NCBI GenBank assembly: GCA_937952975.1
Contig: CALFXX010000069.1
Coordinates: 1 to 26,353, forward strand
Source of the DNA: an uncultured Alcaligenaceae bacterium
GTDB lineage: Bacteria; Pseudomonadota; Gammaproteobacteria; Burkholderiales; Burkholderiaceae_B
Length of the DNA stretch: 26,353 nt
Reading direction: 5' to 3'
The notes beneath the pieces were generated by a model that worked only from the letters and a program-made list of their open reading frames with translations, made no database searches and was not told the origin of the DNA. Positions 1 through 6,858 of this stretch are shown in pieces. The position numbers and the translations under genes are program-made. How positions within the stretch are numbered: the first letter of the stretch is position 1; each line of letters starts with the position of its first letter.

Positions 1-11
1 TCTTACACCCC

Positions 12-50
12 AAACCCCCAAGTGTCACAAGCACTTGGGGGTTTGTCTTT
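12..50 (+). terminator. Factor-independent terminator of an upstream gene
   Basis: A 13-bp perfect stem (12-24 pairing with 32-44) closes a 7-base loop, and a T-rich stretch (gtcttt) follows. This is the form of an intrinsic terminator. The gene it ends lies to the left of the window and cannot be identified. The stem is symmetric enough to act on the other strand too, but the flanking bases favour plus-strand use. Confidence 0.8.
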
Positions 51-226
51 GTGCGAGAGGTTTTAAACAGAGGTCTCGACGGAAACGCATGGGTGCTGGC
101 AGCAGCGGCTAGAAGGCGACGAGACTTTATCCGCACTAGGGGAAACCATTGAAAAGGCTTGAAACTTAGCCCTTTGTTTATGGTCTCAGGTAAGATGAAA
201 ATCGTTAGTATTACGGAGCTCTAATC
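51..226 (+). promoter_or_regulatory. Leader region of the DUF4870-like gene, possibly structured
   Basis: No ORF is supported between the terminator and the ATG at 227. Four short segments are alternately complementary: CGAGA at 54-58, GTCTCG at 73-78, CGAGAC at 120-125 and GTCTC at 183-187. A small GCTG/CAGC hairpin sits at 95-106. A Shine-Dalgarno GGAG at 215-218 lies 8 bases before the start codon. I could not place a good -35/-10 pair. I recognise no known riboswitch; the structure is an inference from short complementarities that could be chance. Confidence 0.3.
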
Positions 227-607
227 ATGACTGAATCCTCGTCCTCAACACCGCCAAACTCGGCAGCGTCCGTCACAGGTACCGCGATCGACTTAAAAAT
301 GCTGACCCATATTGCTTATGGGCTCTTTGCCATAGGAATTTTGTCGATGGGCATGTTTGGTGCCGCAGCTCTCGCTGCAGTCATTTTGCTTTTTGTTAAA
401 AGGGCCGACGTTGCAGGTACAGTTTATGCGTTGCACTTTGACTGGATGCTGTATACCTTTTGGTGGGGAGCCTTATGGTTTGCTGTCAGCGCACTGGCCA
501 CGCTGGTACACATCGGTTGGGTCGGTGTGGTCGCAACCGGAGTATGGGTGATTTATCGCTTAATCAAAGGTTGGTTGGCGCTATACGAGTCGCGTAACGT
601 GATTTAG
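227..607 (+). CDS. Small multi-pass membrane protein, DUF4870-like
   Basis: A 126-residue protein of unknown function. The first 25 or so residues are a Ser/Thr/Pro-rich polar tail. Three to four hydrophobic segments follow, at about 27-57 (Gly/Ala-rich, probably two short helices or one long one), 72-93 and 95-113, and a short basic tail ends the protein. The general layout and segments such as the Trp-rich hydrophobic stretch near residue 75 recall the DUF4870/COG3671 family of small bacterial inner-membrane proteins. This assignment is from memory, not a search. The start is supported by GGAG 8 bases upstream. It stands alone between a terminator and the convergent SWIB gene, so context gives no function. 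Confidence 0.7.
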   Translation: MTESSSSTPPNSAASVTGTAIDLKMLTHIAYGLFAIGILSMGMFGAAALAAVILLFVKRADVAGTVYALHFDWMLYTFWWGALWFAVSALATLVHIGWVGVVATGVWVIYRLIKGWLALYESRNVI

Positions 608-740
608 CCAGCGCGAGCACAGGCCTTCGACCAAATCACTTAGTTGAGGGCGCGCCACGAACGGTAGCGAAGTAACGCCAAAGAATAAAAAAAACGATTA
701 AAAATAAACGAATAAAGGCGCGCTTGTCGCCCGAGGTATA

Positions 741-779
741 AAAAAGGGAAAAGACACGTGAGTATCTTCTCCCCTTTTT
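741..779. terminator. Bidirectional terminator between the DUF4870-like and SWIB genes
   Basis: An imperfect stem of about 13 bp (AAAAAGGG at 741-748 against CCCTTTTT at 772-779, extended inwards with one bulged base) is bordered by A and T runs on either side. It lies 36 bases past the minus-strand SWIB stop and 130 bases past the plus-strand DUF4870-like stop. It therefore most likely ends the SWIB transcript and may stop both. The rest of 608-814 is AT-rich around 680-715 and holds no supported gene. Confidence 0.65.
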
Positions 780-814
780 ACCAATTTACTCCCAAAAAGG
801 GCAGTAAGACCGGT

Positions 815-1279
815 TTACTTCAAGTGACCGCTGATGATCTTGGTCAATTCAAACATTGAAACTTGATTTTTACCAAACAATGGTTTGAGTTTGTCATCGG
901 CATTGATGTTGCGACGATTTTTTGCGTCTTGCAGATCATGCTTTTTGATGTAGACCCAAATCTTTTTGGTGACTTCTGTGCGTGGCACTGGCGTAGCACC
1001 GATCACGGCAGCCAACAGAGCGCTTGGAGTCATCGGCTTCATGAAAGCAGCGTTAGGCTTACGAGCAACTTTTTTTGCAGCAGCTTTTTTGGCAGGCGCT
1101 TTTTTAGCGACTACTTTTTTTGCAACTACTTTTTTAGCAGGCGCTTTTTTTGCAGCAACTTTCTTGACTGCAACTTTCTTTGCGGCTGGTTTAGCGGCTA
1201 CTTTTTTGACTGCCACTTTTTTTGCGGCAGGTTTTTTAGCAGCAGCTTTCTTTGCGGCAGGTTTCTTGGCGGTGGCCAT
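815..1279 (-). CDS. Ala/Lys-repeat (histone H1-like) protein with C-terminal SWIB domain
   Basis: The protein has 154 residues from the ATG at 1279, chosen because AGGAGA lies just upstream on the minus strand. The upstream in-frame start at 1351 lacks such a site. Residues 1-73 are a low-complexity array of AAKK, VAVKK and APAKK units, like the DNA-binding tails of eukaryotic H1 and bacterial H1-like proteins. Residues about 75-154 form a SWIB/MDM2-type domain with the typical MTPS.LLAAVIG start, the KKIWVYIKKHDLQD helix and an ending near FELTKIISGHL. Such fusions are common in betaproteobacteria and chlamydiae and are thought to act as nucleoid-associated proteins. The precise role here is inferred. 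Many coding-strand A6 and A7 runs encode the Lys-Lys pairs. A terminator follows at 741-779. Confidence 0.9.
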   Translation of the reverse strand: MATAKKPAAKKAAAKKPAAKKVAVKKVAAKPAAKKVAVKKVAAKKAPAKKVVAKKVVAKKAPAKKAAAKKVARKPNAAFMKPMTPSALLAAVIGATPVPRTEVTKKIWVYIKKHDLQDAKNRRNINADDKLKPLFGKNQVSMFELTKIISGHLK

Positions 1280-1322
1280 GTGATTTCTCCTAGAGAGATA
1301 AATTAATGTGCACAACGAGCGC

Positions 1323-1351
1323 AGCATACCGTGTCTGCACAGAATAGACAA
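1323..1351 (-). promoter_or_regulatory. Candidate sigma70 promoter of the SWIB gene
   Basis: On the minus strand TTGTCT (1351-1346) and TATGCT (1328-1323) are separated by exactly 17 bases. Each hexamer matches 4 of 6 consensus positions. Initiation near 1316 would give a leader of about 37 bases carrying the AGGAGA ribosome-binding site. The call is by eye only. Confidence 0.4.
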
Positions 1352-1367
1352 AGAATTTTGCGGTTTC

Positions 1368-1376
1368 TGCTATAGA
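1368..1376 (+). promoter_or_regulatory. Candidate extended -10 for the M20-pyrC pair
   Basis: TGCTATAGA has the TGn extension followed by a -10-like hexamer (4 of 6). No good -35 is present. Initiation near 1383 would leave the ATG at 1387 almost leaderless and supports the start at 1438 instead. It would place this promoter back to back with the SWIB promoter. Confidence 0.25.
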
Positions 1377-1437
1377 AAAGCGATAAATGTCGCAAATATG
1401 CTCTAGAGGTAAACTATTCACACCTCCAACAGCAAGC

Positions 1438-2643
1438 ATGGCCTCCGACATGTACCCACGTTCACCACTCGCCTCAATACAAAAATTTCACCAAGAATTG
1501 ACCGAATTGCGCAGGGATTTACATGCTAATCCTGAGCTTGGTTTTCAAGAAGTACGTACCTCTAGTATCGTGGCGGGCGCCCTTGAGGCCTTGGGCATTG
1601 AGGTGCATCGCAACGTCGGCCGCACGGGGGTGGTGGGGGTCATCCGTGGGCAGCGCCATGATTCCGGGCGCTCGATTGGACTGCGCGCCGACATGGATGC
1701 GCTACCCATCACAGAAGAGGGCGCAGCTCAGTACTGTTCGACAGTGCCTGGCTTAATGCACGCCTGTGGCCACGACGGGCATACTGCCATTTTGCTGGGC
1801 ACTGCCAAATATCTGTCGCAACACCGTCAGTTCAACGGCACTGCCGTGCTTATTTTTCAGCCGGCCGAAGAGGGCCTGGGCGGAGCAAAGGCAATGGTTG
1901 ATGATGGGTTATTTGAGCGCTTTCCCTGCGACTCGATCTACGCCTTGCACAACTGGCCTGCACTGCCGGCCGGTACGATTGGCATCAATCCCGGGCCCAT
2001 GATGGCGGCGTCAGACCGGTTCGAGGTCACAATCGAAGGACGGGGAGGGCATGGCGCCCATCCATACCAAACCATTGATCCGATCGTGGTTGCGGCTCAT
2101 GTTGTAACGGCGCTTCAGACGATTGTCTCGCGCAACGTGCACCCAGTAGAGGCCGCCGTCATCTCGTTGGGCCACATTCAAGCGGGTAGCCCCAAGGCGC
2201 CAAGCGTCATACCGGGCAGGGCGCTGTTAGTGGGCACGGTCAGGACCTTTAGCGACACCGTACAGCAACTGGTTGAGTCTCGGATGCGTGCATTGATCGC
2301 ATCAGTTGCGCAAGCCTTTGGGGCAACCGCTGAACTTAAGTATCAGCGTTCGTACCCCGCCACAATCAACTCAGCGCCACAGGCCAACTTTGTTGCTGAT
2401 GTTGCCACAGATCTTTTTGGCGCCGAACACGTTGTGCGGGATTTGATTCCGTCGATGGGCGCTGAAGACTTTTCGTATATGTTGCAGAAAAGGCCTGGTG
2501 CATATTTTCGACTCGGCCAGGGCGGCGCTGAAGAGGGACGACTGTTGCACAATGCGAGCTTTGATTTTAATGATGCTGTGATCCCGGCAGGTTCTGCGAT
2601 GTTTGCAGCGCTCGTTGAACGCAGTATGCCTCTCGAGAACTAA
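1438..2643 (+). CDS. M20 family metallo-amidohydrolase (hippurate/N-acyl-amino-acid hydrolase type)
   Basis: A 401-residue cytoplasmic enzyme of the M20D/HipO-AbgB group, which cleaves N-acyl or N-aroyl amino acids. From the chosen start, the fold begins with an RRDLHANPELGF-type motif near 25-36. The metal-site motifs follow: LRADMDALPI (82-91), HACGHDGH (108-115, Cys110 and His112 as metal ligands) and QPAEEG (141-146, with the catalytic and metal-binding Glu pair). The dimerisation domain holds GRGGHGAHP, and the C-terminal ligand His lies in LHNASFDFND. Length fits the family (about 390-400). In-frame ATGs exist at 1387, 1438 and 1450, none with a clear Shine-Dalgarno; 1438 best fits family length. 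pyrC begins one base after its stop, so the two are probably co-transcribed. The true substrate is not readable from sequence. Confidence 0.88.
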   Translation: MASDMYPRSPLASIQKFHQELTELRRDLHANPELGFQEVRTSSIVAGALEALGIEVHRNVGRTGVVGVIRGQRHDSGRSIGLRADMDALPITEEGAAQYCSTVPGLMHACGHDGHTAILLGTAKYLSQHRQFNGTAVLIFQPAEEGLGGAKAMVDDGLFERFPCDSIYALHNWPALPAGTIGINPGPMMAASDRFEVTIEGRGGHGAHPYQTIDPIVVAAHVVTALQTIVSRNVHPVEAAVISLGHIQAGSPKAPSVIPGRALLVGTVRTFSDTVQQLVESRMRALIASVAQAFGATAELKYQRSYPATINSAPQANFVADVATDLFGAEHVVRDLIPSMGAEDFSYMLQKRPGAYFRLGQGGAEEGRLLHNASFDFNDAVIPAGSAMFAALVERSMPLEN

Positions 2644-2644
2644 G

Positions 2645-3697
2645 ATGACACAACACACACTCACTTTGACGCGCCCAGACGACTGGCACATCCACCTGCG
2701 CGACGGCGAGGCCATGCAGGCCATTGTCGGACACACTGCGAAACAGTTTGCTCGTGCAGTCATCATGCCGAATTTAAAGCCGCCAGTGACCACCGTGGCC
2801 CTTGCGCAGGCCTATCGTGGCCGCATCGAGCAGGCCCTGAGTGCCTGCGGGATCCCAACGGGCAGCTTTACACCGCTCATGACGCTTTATCTGACCGATA
2901 ACACTGAGCCTGACGAGATTGCCCGCGCGCGCGAGGCTGAGAACGTCGTAGCCCTCAAGCTTTACCCCGCTGGGGCAACGACCAATTCAGATGCGGGGGT
3001 GACCGACCTGCTTGGTAAGTGCTCAAAAGTGCTTGAAATGATGCAGCGAGTGGGGATGCCGCTCTTAATGCACGGCGAGGTGACCGATCCAGAAACTGAT
3101 GTCTTCGATCGTGAGGCGTTATTTATTGATCGCGTGATGATCCCGTTGCGCAAGAGCTTTCCAGAGTTGAAGGTGGTGTTCGAACATCTGACGACCAAAG
3201 ACGGGGTGGATTACGTCAAAGACGCGTCAGGCCCAATCGCTGCGACCATCACCGCCCAACATTTGCTCTATAACCGTAACGAAATTTTCAAGGGCGGGAT
3301 CCGCCCGCACTTTTACTGCCTGCCAATCTTGAAGCGCGAGGTGCATCGCCAAGCCTTGGTGGCTGCCGCAACAAGTGATAGCCCTCGTTTCTTTTTGGGT
3401 AGCGACAGCGCACCTCACGCGAAGGGGTTGAAAGAGAACGCATGCGGGTGTGCCGGTTGCTATACCGCAGTGCATGCGCTTGAACTTTATGCGACTGCGT
3501 TTGACCGAGTAAACAAAATCGATCGCCTCGAAGCTTTTGCTAGTTTTCGTGGCCCTGACTTTTATGGTTTGCCCCGCAACAAGGATGTGATCACTTTAGC
3601 GCGTGAGCCCTACACCGTGCCGCTAGAAGTGCCTTATGGCAACGAGACCTTGGTCCCCTTGGCTGCTGGTGAAACGTTACCCTGGAAAATGCTTTGA
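2645..3697 (+). CDS. pyrC: Dihydroorotase, class II (PyrC)
   Basis: This enzyme interconverts N-carbamoyl-aspartate and dihydroorotate in pyrimidine synthesis. It has 350 residues (E. coli PyrC has 348). Zinc-site features are visible: DDWHIHLRDG with the HxH pair at 15 and 17, the carboxylated Lys in ALKLYPAGAT, the His in LMHGEVTD, FEHLTT, and the catalytic Asp in LGSDSAPHAKG. The start at 2645 is preferred over an upstream in-frame start at 2603 because it gives the family N-terminus and falls one base after the M20 stop. That spacing suggests an operon and translational reinitiation. All key residues appear intact. Confidence 0.96.
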   Translation: MTQHTLTLTRPDDWHIHLRDGEAMQAIVGHTAKQFARAVIMPNLKPPVTTVALAQAYRGRIEQALSACGIPTGSFTPLMTLYLTDNTEPDEIARAREAENVVALKLYPAGATTNSDAGVTDLLGKCSKVLEMMQRVGMPLLMHGEVTDPETDVFDREALFIDRVMIPLRKSFPELKVVFEHLTTKDGVDYVKDASGPIAATITAQHLLYNRNEIFKGGIRPHFYCLPILKREVHRQALVAAATSDSPRFFLGSDSAPHAKGLKENACGCAGCYTAVHALELYATAFDRVNKIDRLEAFASFRGPDFYGLPRNKDVITLAREPYTVPLEVPYGNETLVPLAAGETLPWKML

Positions 3698-3710
3698 GTG
3701 AGATACAGGA

Positions 3711-3734
3711 TCTGACACCAGTGACGGTGTCAGA
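3711..3734. terminator. Hairpin between convergent pyrC and uup
   Basis: A perfect 9-bp stem, TCTGACACC at 3711-3719 with GGTGTCAGA at 3726-3734, closes a 6-base loop. It lies between two convergent stop codons 44 bases apart. There is no T run on either side. It may therefore be a weak or Rho-assisted terminator, or a 3'-end stabilising hairpin serving both transcripts. Confidence 0.5.
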
Positions 3735-3741
3735 GATCTGC

Positions 3742-5643
3742 TTACTGGTTGCGCGCCTCGAGCGCTTCCCAACGTTCAAACCTCTTTGCGAGCAAAGCAT
3801 CAAGCTCTGCGACTCGAGCTTGAATGGACGCCAGTTTGGCTGAATCGTTCTTGTACAGTTCGCTGTTCCCAAGCTCAACAACTAACTGCGCCTGTTCTTG
3901 CTCGATCGCGTGGATTTCAGCGGGCAGTTGCTCAAGCTCTTTGGTCTCCCAAGGGGTCAGTTTTGCACCCTTGCCTTTGTTGCTGACTTTGGCTGCACCC
4001 TGAGTACTAACCGTTTGAGCATGTGTGCCGTTTGCACCGCTTATTTGGTTTTTAGACGCAGTAGTCGCTGTTAGCTTTTCGGGCTGAGAGGCTTTTTTTG
4101 GTGAAGCAGCCGCGCTTAACTTGTCAAGAGCAGAGGCCTTTTGTGGAATGGTGCGCTGGCGCTCCCAGTCGCCATAACCGCCAACGTAATCTTTCCATCC
4201 AGCATCGCCTTCACTGGCGATCGTTTGCGTGACAACGTTATCAAGAAAGGTGCGATCGTGGCTGACCAGCAAAACGGTGCCGGGGTAGTCTTGTAATAAT
4301 TCTTCGAGTAGCTCTAGCGTCTCAATATCAAGATCATTGGTGGGTTCGTCAAGCACCAGGATATTGGCTGGCCGGGCAAACAAACGTGCAAGTAATAAGC
4401 GAGCACGCTCGCCGCCTGACAGGCTTTTGACCGGCGATTGCGCGCGGGCAGGTGCGAATAAAAAGTCGCCGAGATAACTCATGACATGCTTGCGGTTACC
4501 ACCAATTTCAATCCACTCACTGCCTGGATTGATCACGTCGGCGAGGGTCGCGTTTTCGTCCAGTTGGCTGCGCATCTGATCAAAGTAAGCCACACTCAGA
4601 TTTGTGCCTAGCTTGATGGTGCCTGAATCTGCTTGCAGCGTGCCCAAGATGAGTTTGAGTAGCGTTGACTTGCCTGCACCGTTGGGGCCAATGATACCGA
4701 TGCGGTCGCCACGCATGATGATTGTTGAGTAGTCTTTGACGACGCAATGAGCGCCAAATGACTTGTTGACGTGCTCGAGTTCGGCGACCAGTTTGCCCGA
4801 ACGCTGCCCTGCATCGACTGCCAGCTGAACATTACCTTGGCGCTCGCGCCGTGCGACGCGTTCAACGCGCAATTGCTCAAGCCTTCTGACGCGGCCCTCG
4901 TTACGGGTACGCCTGGCCTCAACGCCTTTGCGAATCCAAATTTCTTCTTGGGCCAACATCTTGTCAAAGCGCGCATTTTCAAGGCGCTGTGACTCAAGCC
5001 ATTGCGCCTTATGAACTTGCCAGTCAGAAAAGTTTCCGGGAAAGCTCAACAGCTTGCCTCGGTCAAGTTCAACAATACGCGTTGCCACAGAATCCAAAAA
5101 GCGTCGATCGTGGGTAATGATGATTGCGCTACCTGGCCATTGCTTCAGCGTTGTCTCAAGCCATTGGATACCGTCAAGGTCAAGATGGTTGGTGGGTTCG
5201 TCTAACAGCAGCAGGGTGGGCTGATTGGCCATGGCGCTAATCAGTGCGACACGCTTGCGCATACCACCCGAAAGCGTGCCGACCAAGGCCTGAGGGGGTA
5301 GCCCTAGGCGATCAATCAAGGCGAGTACGCGCGGACCACGTTGCCAGTCTTCGTTGTCTGGATCATATTCGCCCATCACGGTCTGTTCGATCGTTAAGGT
5401 TTCATCGAGTATGGGTTCTTGCTCAACAGTGGCCACGCGAACATGCCCTGCAACGGTGATGGCTCCATCATCGGGTTGAGTGCGTCCATCGAGCAAGCGC
5501 AGTAAGGATGATTTGCCGGCGCCATTACGTCCGATCAGGCCGATTCTTTCATCGGATTGAATGGTGAGATCGGCGCGGTCAAGCAAGGGGTGGTGACCGT
5601 AGGCGAGTTGCACGGCACTAAGTGTGATTAACGCAATAGACAT
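3742..5643 (-). CDS. uup: ABC-F ATPase, Uup-like
   Basis: A soluble protein of 633 residues with two ATP-binding cassettes and no membrane segments, as in the ABC-F family that acts on ribosomes or DNA structures. Cassette 1 has Walker A GRNGAGKSS (38-46), signature LSGGMRKR and Walker B LLLLDEPTNHLD. Cassette 2 has GPNGAGKST, LSGGERAR and LVLDEPTNDLD. Between them lies the basic linker rich in Arg and Glu. After cassette 2 comes a Ser/Ala/Lys-rich spacer, then a C-terminal coiled coil (about the last 75 residues), the Uup hallmark that binds DNA. Length matches E. coli Uup (635). I chose the ATG at 5643 because it starts the family N-terminus; 5670 is an in-frame alternative. Neither has a clear Shine-Dalgarno. 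It is divergent from rnpB. Confidence 0.92.
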   Translation of the reverse strand: MSIALITLSAVQLAYGHHPLLDRADLTIQSDERIGLIGRNGAGKSSLLRLLDGRTQPDDGAITVAGHVRVATVEQEPILDETLTIEQTVMGEYDPDNEDWQRGPRVLALIDRLGLPPQALVGTLSGGMRKRVALISAMANQPTLLLLDEPTNHLDLDGIQWLETTLKQWPGSAIIITHDRRFLDSVATRIVELDRGKLLSFPGNFSDWQVHKAQWLESQRLENARFDKMLAQEEIWIRKGVEARRTRNEGRVRRLEQLRVERVARRERQGNVQLAVDAGQRSGKLVAELEHVNKSFGAHCVVKDYSTIIMRGDRIGIIGPNGAGKSTLLKLILGTLQADSGTIKLGTNLSVAYFDQMRSQLDENATLADVINPGSEWIEIGGNRKHVMSYLGDFLFAPARAQSPVKSLSGGERARLLLARLFARPANILVLDEPTNDLDIETLELLEELLQDYPGTVLLVSHDRTFLDNVVTQTIASEGDAGWKDYVGGYGDWERQRTIPQKASALDKLSAAASPKKASQPEKLTATTASKNQISGANGTHAQTVSTQGAAKVSNKGKGAKLTPWETKELEQLPAEIHAIEQEQAQLVVELGNSELYKNDSAKLASIQARVAELDALLAKRFERWEALEARNQ

Positions 5644-5727
5644 GTGGGGGGCTGTATGCGTGCAAGGCACGCGGTGGATTCATCAGACCGCTATTGTCGC
5701 AGGACAAGCGATTTACTGTTTGCAACG

Positions 5728-5733
5728 TACAAT
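5728..5733 (+). promoter_or_regulatory. -10 element of rnpB
   Basis: TACAAT matches 5 of 6 bases of the -10 consensus and ends 7 bases before G5740, the first base of the P1 helix. It therefore predicts the RNA 5' end well. The -35 is poor: GACAAG at 5703-5708 would give a 19-base spacer. Confidence 0.45.
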
Positions 5734-5739
5734 GTGCGG

Positions 5740-6155
5740 GCAAGACAGGTTGGGCAATCGCGGTGCCTTCGGGCAGCGAGGAAGGTCCGGACTCCATAGG
5801 GCAGGATAACGGTTAACGACCGTCCGGTCGGGTGTTGGCGCAAGCGAACAACGGGCTGAGGACTAGGGCCACAGAGACGAGTCTGCAGTGGGGGTGTGCT
5901 TTTGGGTGCACTCTGTCACGGTGTTGCCGTGATGGTGGAGCTGCTAGCCAGCTCCGACACTGCAGGGTGAAACGCGGCAACCTCTATCCGGAGCAACACC
6001 AAATAGGCATGCGTGTGACCTTGTGTCACGACGGGCGGCTCGCTCAAGTATGCGGGTAGGTGGCTAGAGCATGTCAGTAATGGCACGCCAAGAGGAATGA
6101 TTGCCGGCCTAAGCAATTAGGCTTACAGAATCCGGCCTATAGGCCTGTCTTGCAC
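5740..6155 (+). ncRNA. rnpB: RNase P RNA, bacterial type A (rnpB)
   Basis: This is the catalytic RNA that removes tRNA 5' leaders. Ends are set by the P1 helix: GCAAGACAGG (5740-5749) pairs perfectly with CCTGTCTTGC (6144-6153). Conserved parts are readable: the P4 5' strand GAGGAAGGTCCGGACTCC (5778-5795) followed by ATAGGGCAGG, AGGGCCACAGAGACGAG (about 5867-5883), AGGGTGAAACGCGG (5964-5977), the P15 loop ending in GGAGCAACACCAAATAGG, GCGGGTAGG, and the 3' motif ACAGAATCCGGCC (6125-6137). A T run at 6156-6160 after the closing helix can serve as terminator. Length is near 414, a little longer than E. coli. Against the usual sequence, the 5' P4 strand has G at 5784 and the 3' strand has C at 6137 (a compensated pair), and the tRNA-end-binding GGU reads GGC (5976-5978). 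Confidence 0.95.
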
Positions 6156-6270
6156 TTTTTATCCCAATACACGCAACGTTTTTTCCAAATCACGCAAATG
6201 TCTATTTGGCGGATAGGGTAATCCCTTGCTCGTCATGTCATAAACGACATTTAATTACTCTTGCAATGCA

Positions 6271-6297
6271 TTGATTTATTTGATTATTAGTTATAAG
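6271..6297 (+). promoter_or_regulatory. Possible upstream promoter in the rnpB-mraZ gap
   Basis: TTGATT (6271-6276) and TATAAG (6292-6297, 5 of 6) are separated by 15 bases within a strongly AT-rich tract (about 6240-6315). The spacing is short, so this is a weak candidate for a second start feeding the dcw cluster. The 6161-6356 stretch shows no gene. Confidence 0.2.
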
Positions 6298-6356
6298 AAT
6301 AAATTTCAAATAATGCGCTAACCCCTTGTTCCTATTGAAAAAAACTGAATTTACGC

Positions 6357-6385
6357 TTGACCGACCGAAACCATTCGCTTAAAGT
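6357..6385 (+). promoter_or_regulatory. Candidate sigma70 promoter of the dcw cluster (Pmra)
   Basis: TTGACC (6357-6362, 5 of 6) lies 17 bases before TAAAGT (6380-6385, 4 of 6). Initiation near 6392 would leave a leader of about 35 bases before mraZ. The -10 overlaps the first unit of the MraZ-box array, which suits autorepression. Assigned by eye from hexamers and spacing. Confidence 0.5.
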
Positions 6386-6420
6386 GGTGAAAAGTAGGTT
6401 TTTGTGCATAAAAGTGGGGT
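6381..6420 (+). promoter_or_regulatory. Putative MraZ operator, four 10-bp-phased repeats
   Basis: Four adjacent 10-base units begin at 6381, 6391, 6401 and 6411: AAAGTGGTGA, AAAGTAGGTT, TTTGTGCATA and AAAGTGGGGT. Units 1, 2 and 4 are clear copies and unit 3 is degenerate. MraZ is known to bind direct repeats of a TGGGN core at 10-bp periods just upstream of mraZ. The GGGG of unit 4 (6416-6419) also sits 7 bases before the GTG start and is the only good Shine-Dalgarno, so operator and ribosome-binding site coincide. Confidence 0.6.
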
Positions 6421-6426
6421 TAATTA

Positions 6427-6855
6427 GTGTTTCAAGGCAGCAGTGCTCTCACGCTCGATGCGAAGGGTCGGATCAATGTTCCGACTCGGCATCGTGACGC
6501 TCTGATTGAGCAGGCTCGGGGCTGCCTCACACTGACTCGTCATCCGGATGGATGTCTCTTGGTCTATCCCCGTCCCGAGTGGGAAGTCAAGCGCGAGCAG
6601 ATCGCCGCTTTTCCAATGTCAGCGCGCGCGCTTCAGCGTTTGCTGCTCGGCAACGCTCAAGACGTAGAAATTGATGGTTCGGGGCGTGTACTCGTAGCGC
6701 CTGAACTGCGCTCGGCCGCTGGTTTTACGCGCGATGTGATGTTGCTAGGGATGGGTGCGCATTTCGAACTATGGGATGCAGCGGCATTGGCGCGCCGTGA
6801 GGCTGCTGATTTGTCGCAAGGCATGGGTGATGTTTTAAACCAGTTTTCGTTTTAA
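6427..6855 (+). CDS. mraZ: Transcriptional regulator MraZ
   Basis: A DNA-binding protein of 142 residues, the first gene of the dcw cluster and its known autorepressor. It carries the two SpoVT/AbrB-type half-domains of the family: SSALTLDAKGRINVPTRHRD near 5-24, and the second with DGSGRVLVAPELR near 80-92. It ends in the usual Asp/Ala-rich helix. The start is GTG at 6427, which gives the canonical N-terminus MFQG and lies 7 bases after GGGG. rsmH starts 3 bases after its stop. Regulation by the operator immediately upstream is expected from family knowledge. Confidence 0.95.
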   Translation: MFQGSSALTLDAKGRINVPTRHRDALIEQARGCLTLTRHPDGCLLVYPRPEWEVKREQIAAFPMSARALQRLLLGNAQDVEIDGSGRVLVAPELRSAAGFTRDVMLLGMGAHFELWDAAALARREAADLSQGMGDVLNQFSF

Positions 6856-6858
6856 GCC

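Noticed and set aside
1..226. tRNA or tmRNA remnant at the left edge
   Set aside because: No cloverleaf, T-loop sequence or CCA end was found; only a terminator and a leader of unknown structure.
863..1306. Plus-strand ORFs of 147 and 105 residues over the SWIB gene
   Set aside because: They are Phe/Cys-rich or Ala/Phe/Thr-rich mirror images of the Lys/Ala codon array on the minus strand, with no ribosome-binding site or domain.
5832..6116. ORFs on both strands within the rnpB region
   Set aside because: The region is a clear RNase P RNA; the ORFs are chance open frames in a structured RNA gene.
6240..6315. AT-rich tract as a possible insertion or prophage edge
   Set aside because: No direct repeats, transposase fragments or integration-site features; it fits the AT-rich upstream region of a strong promoter.
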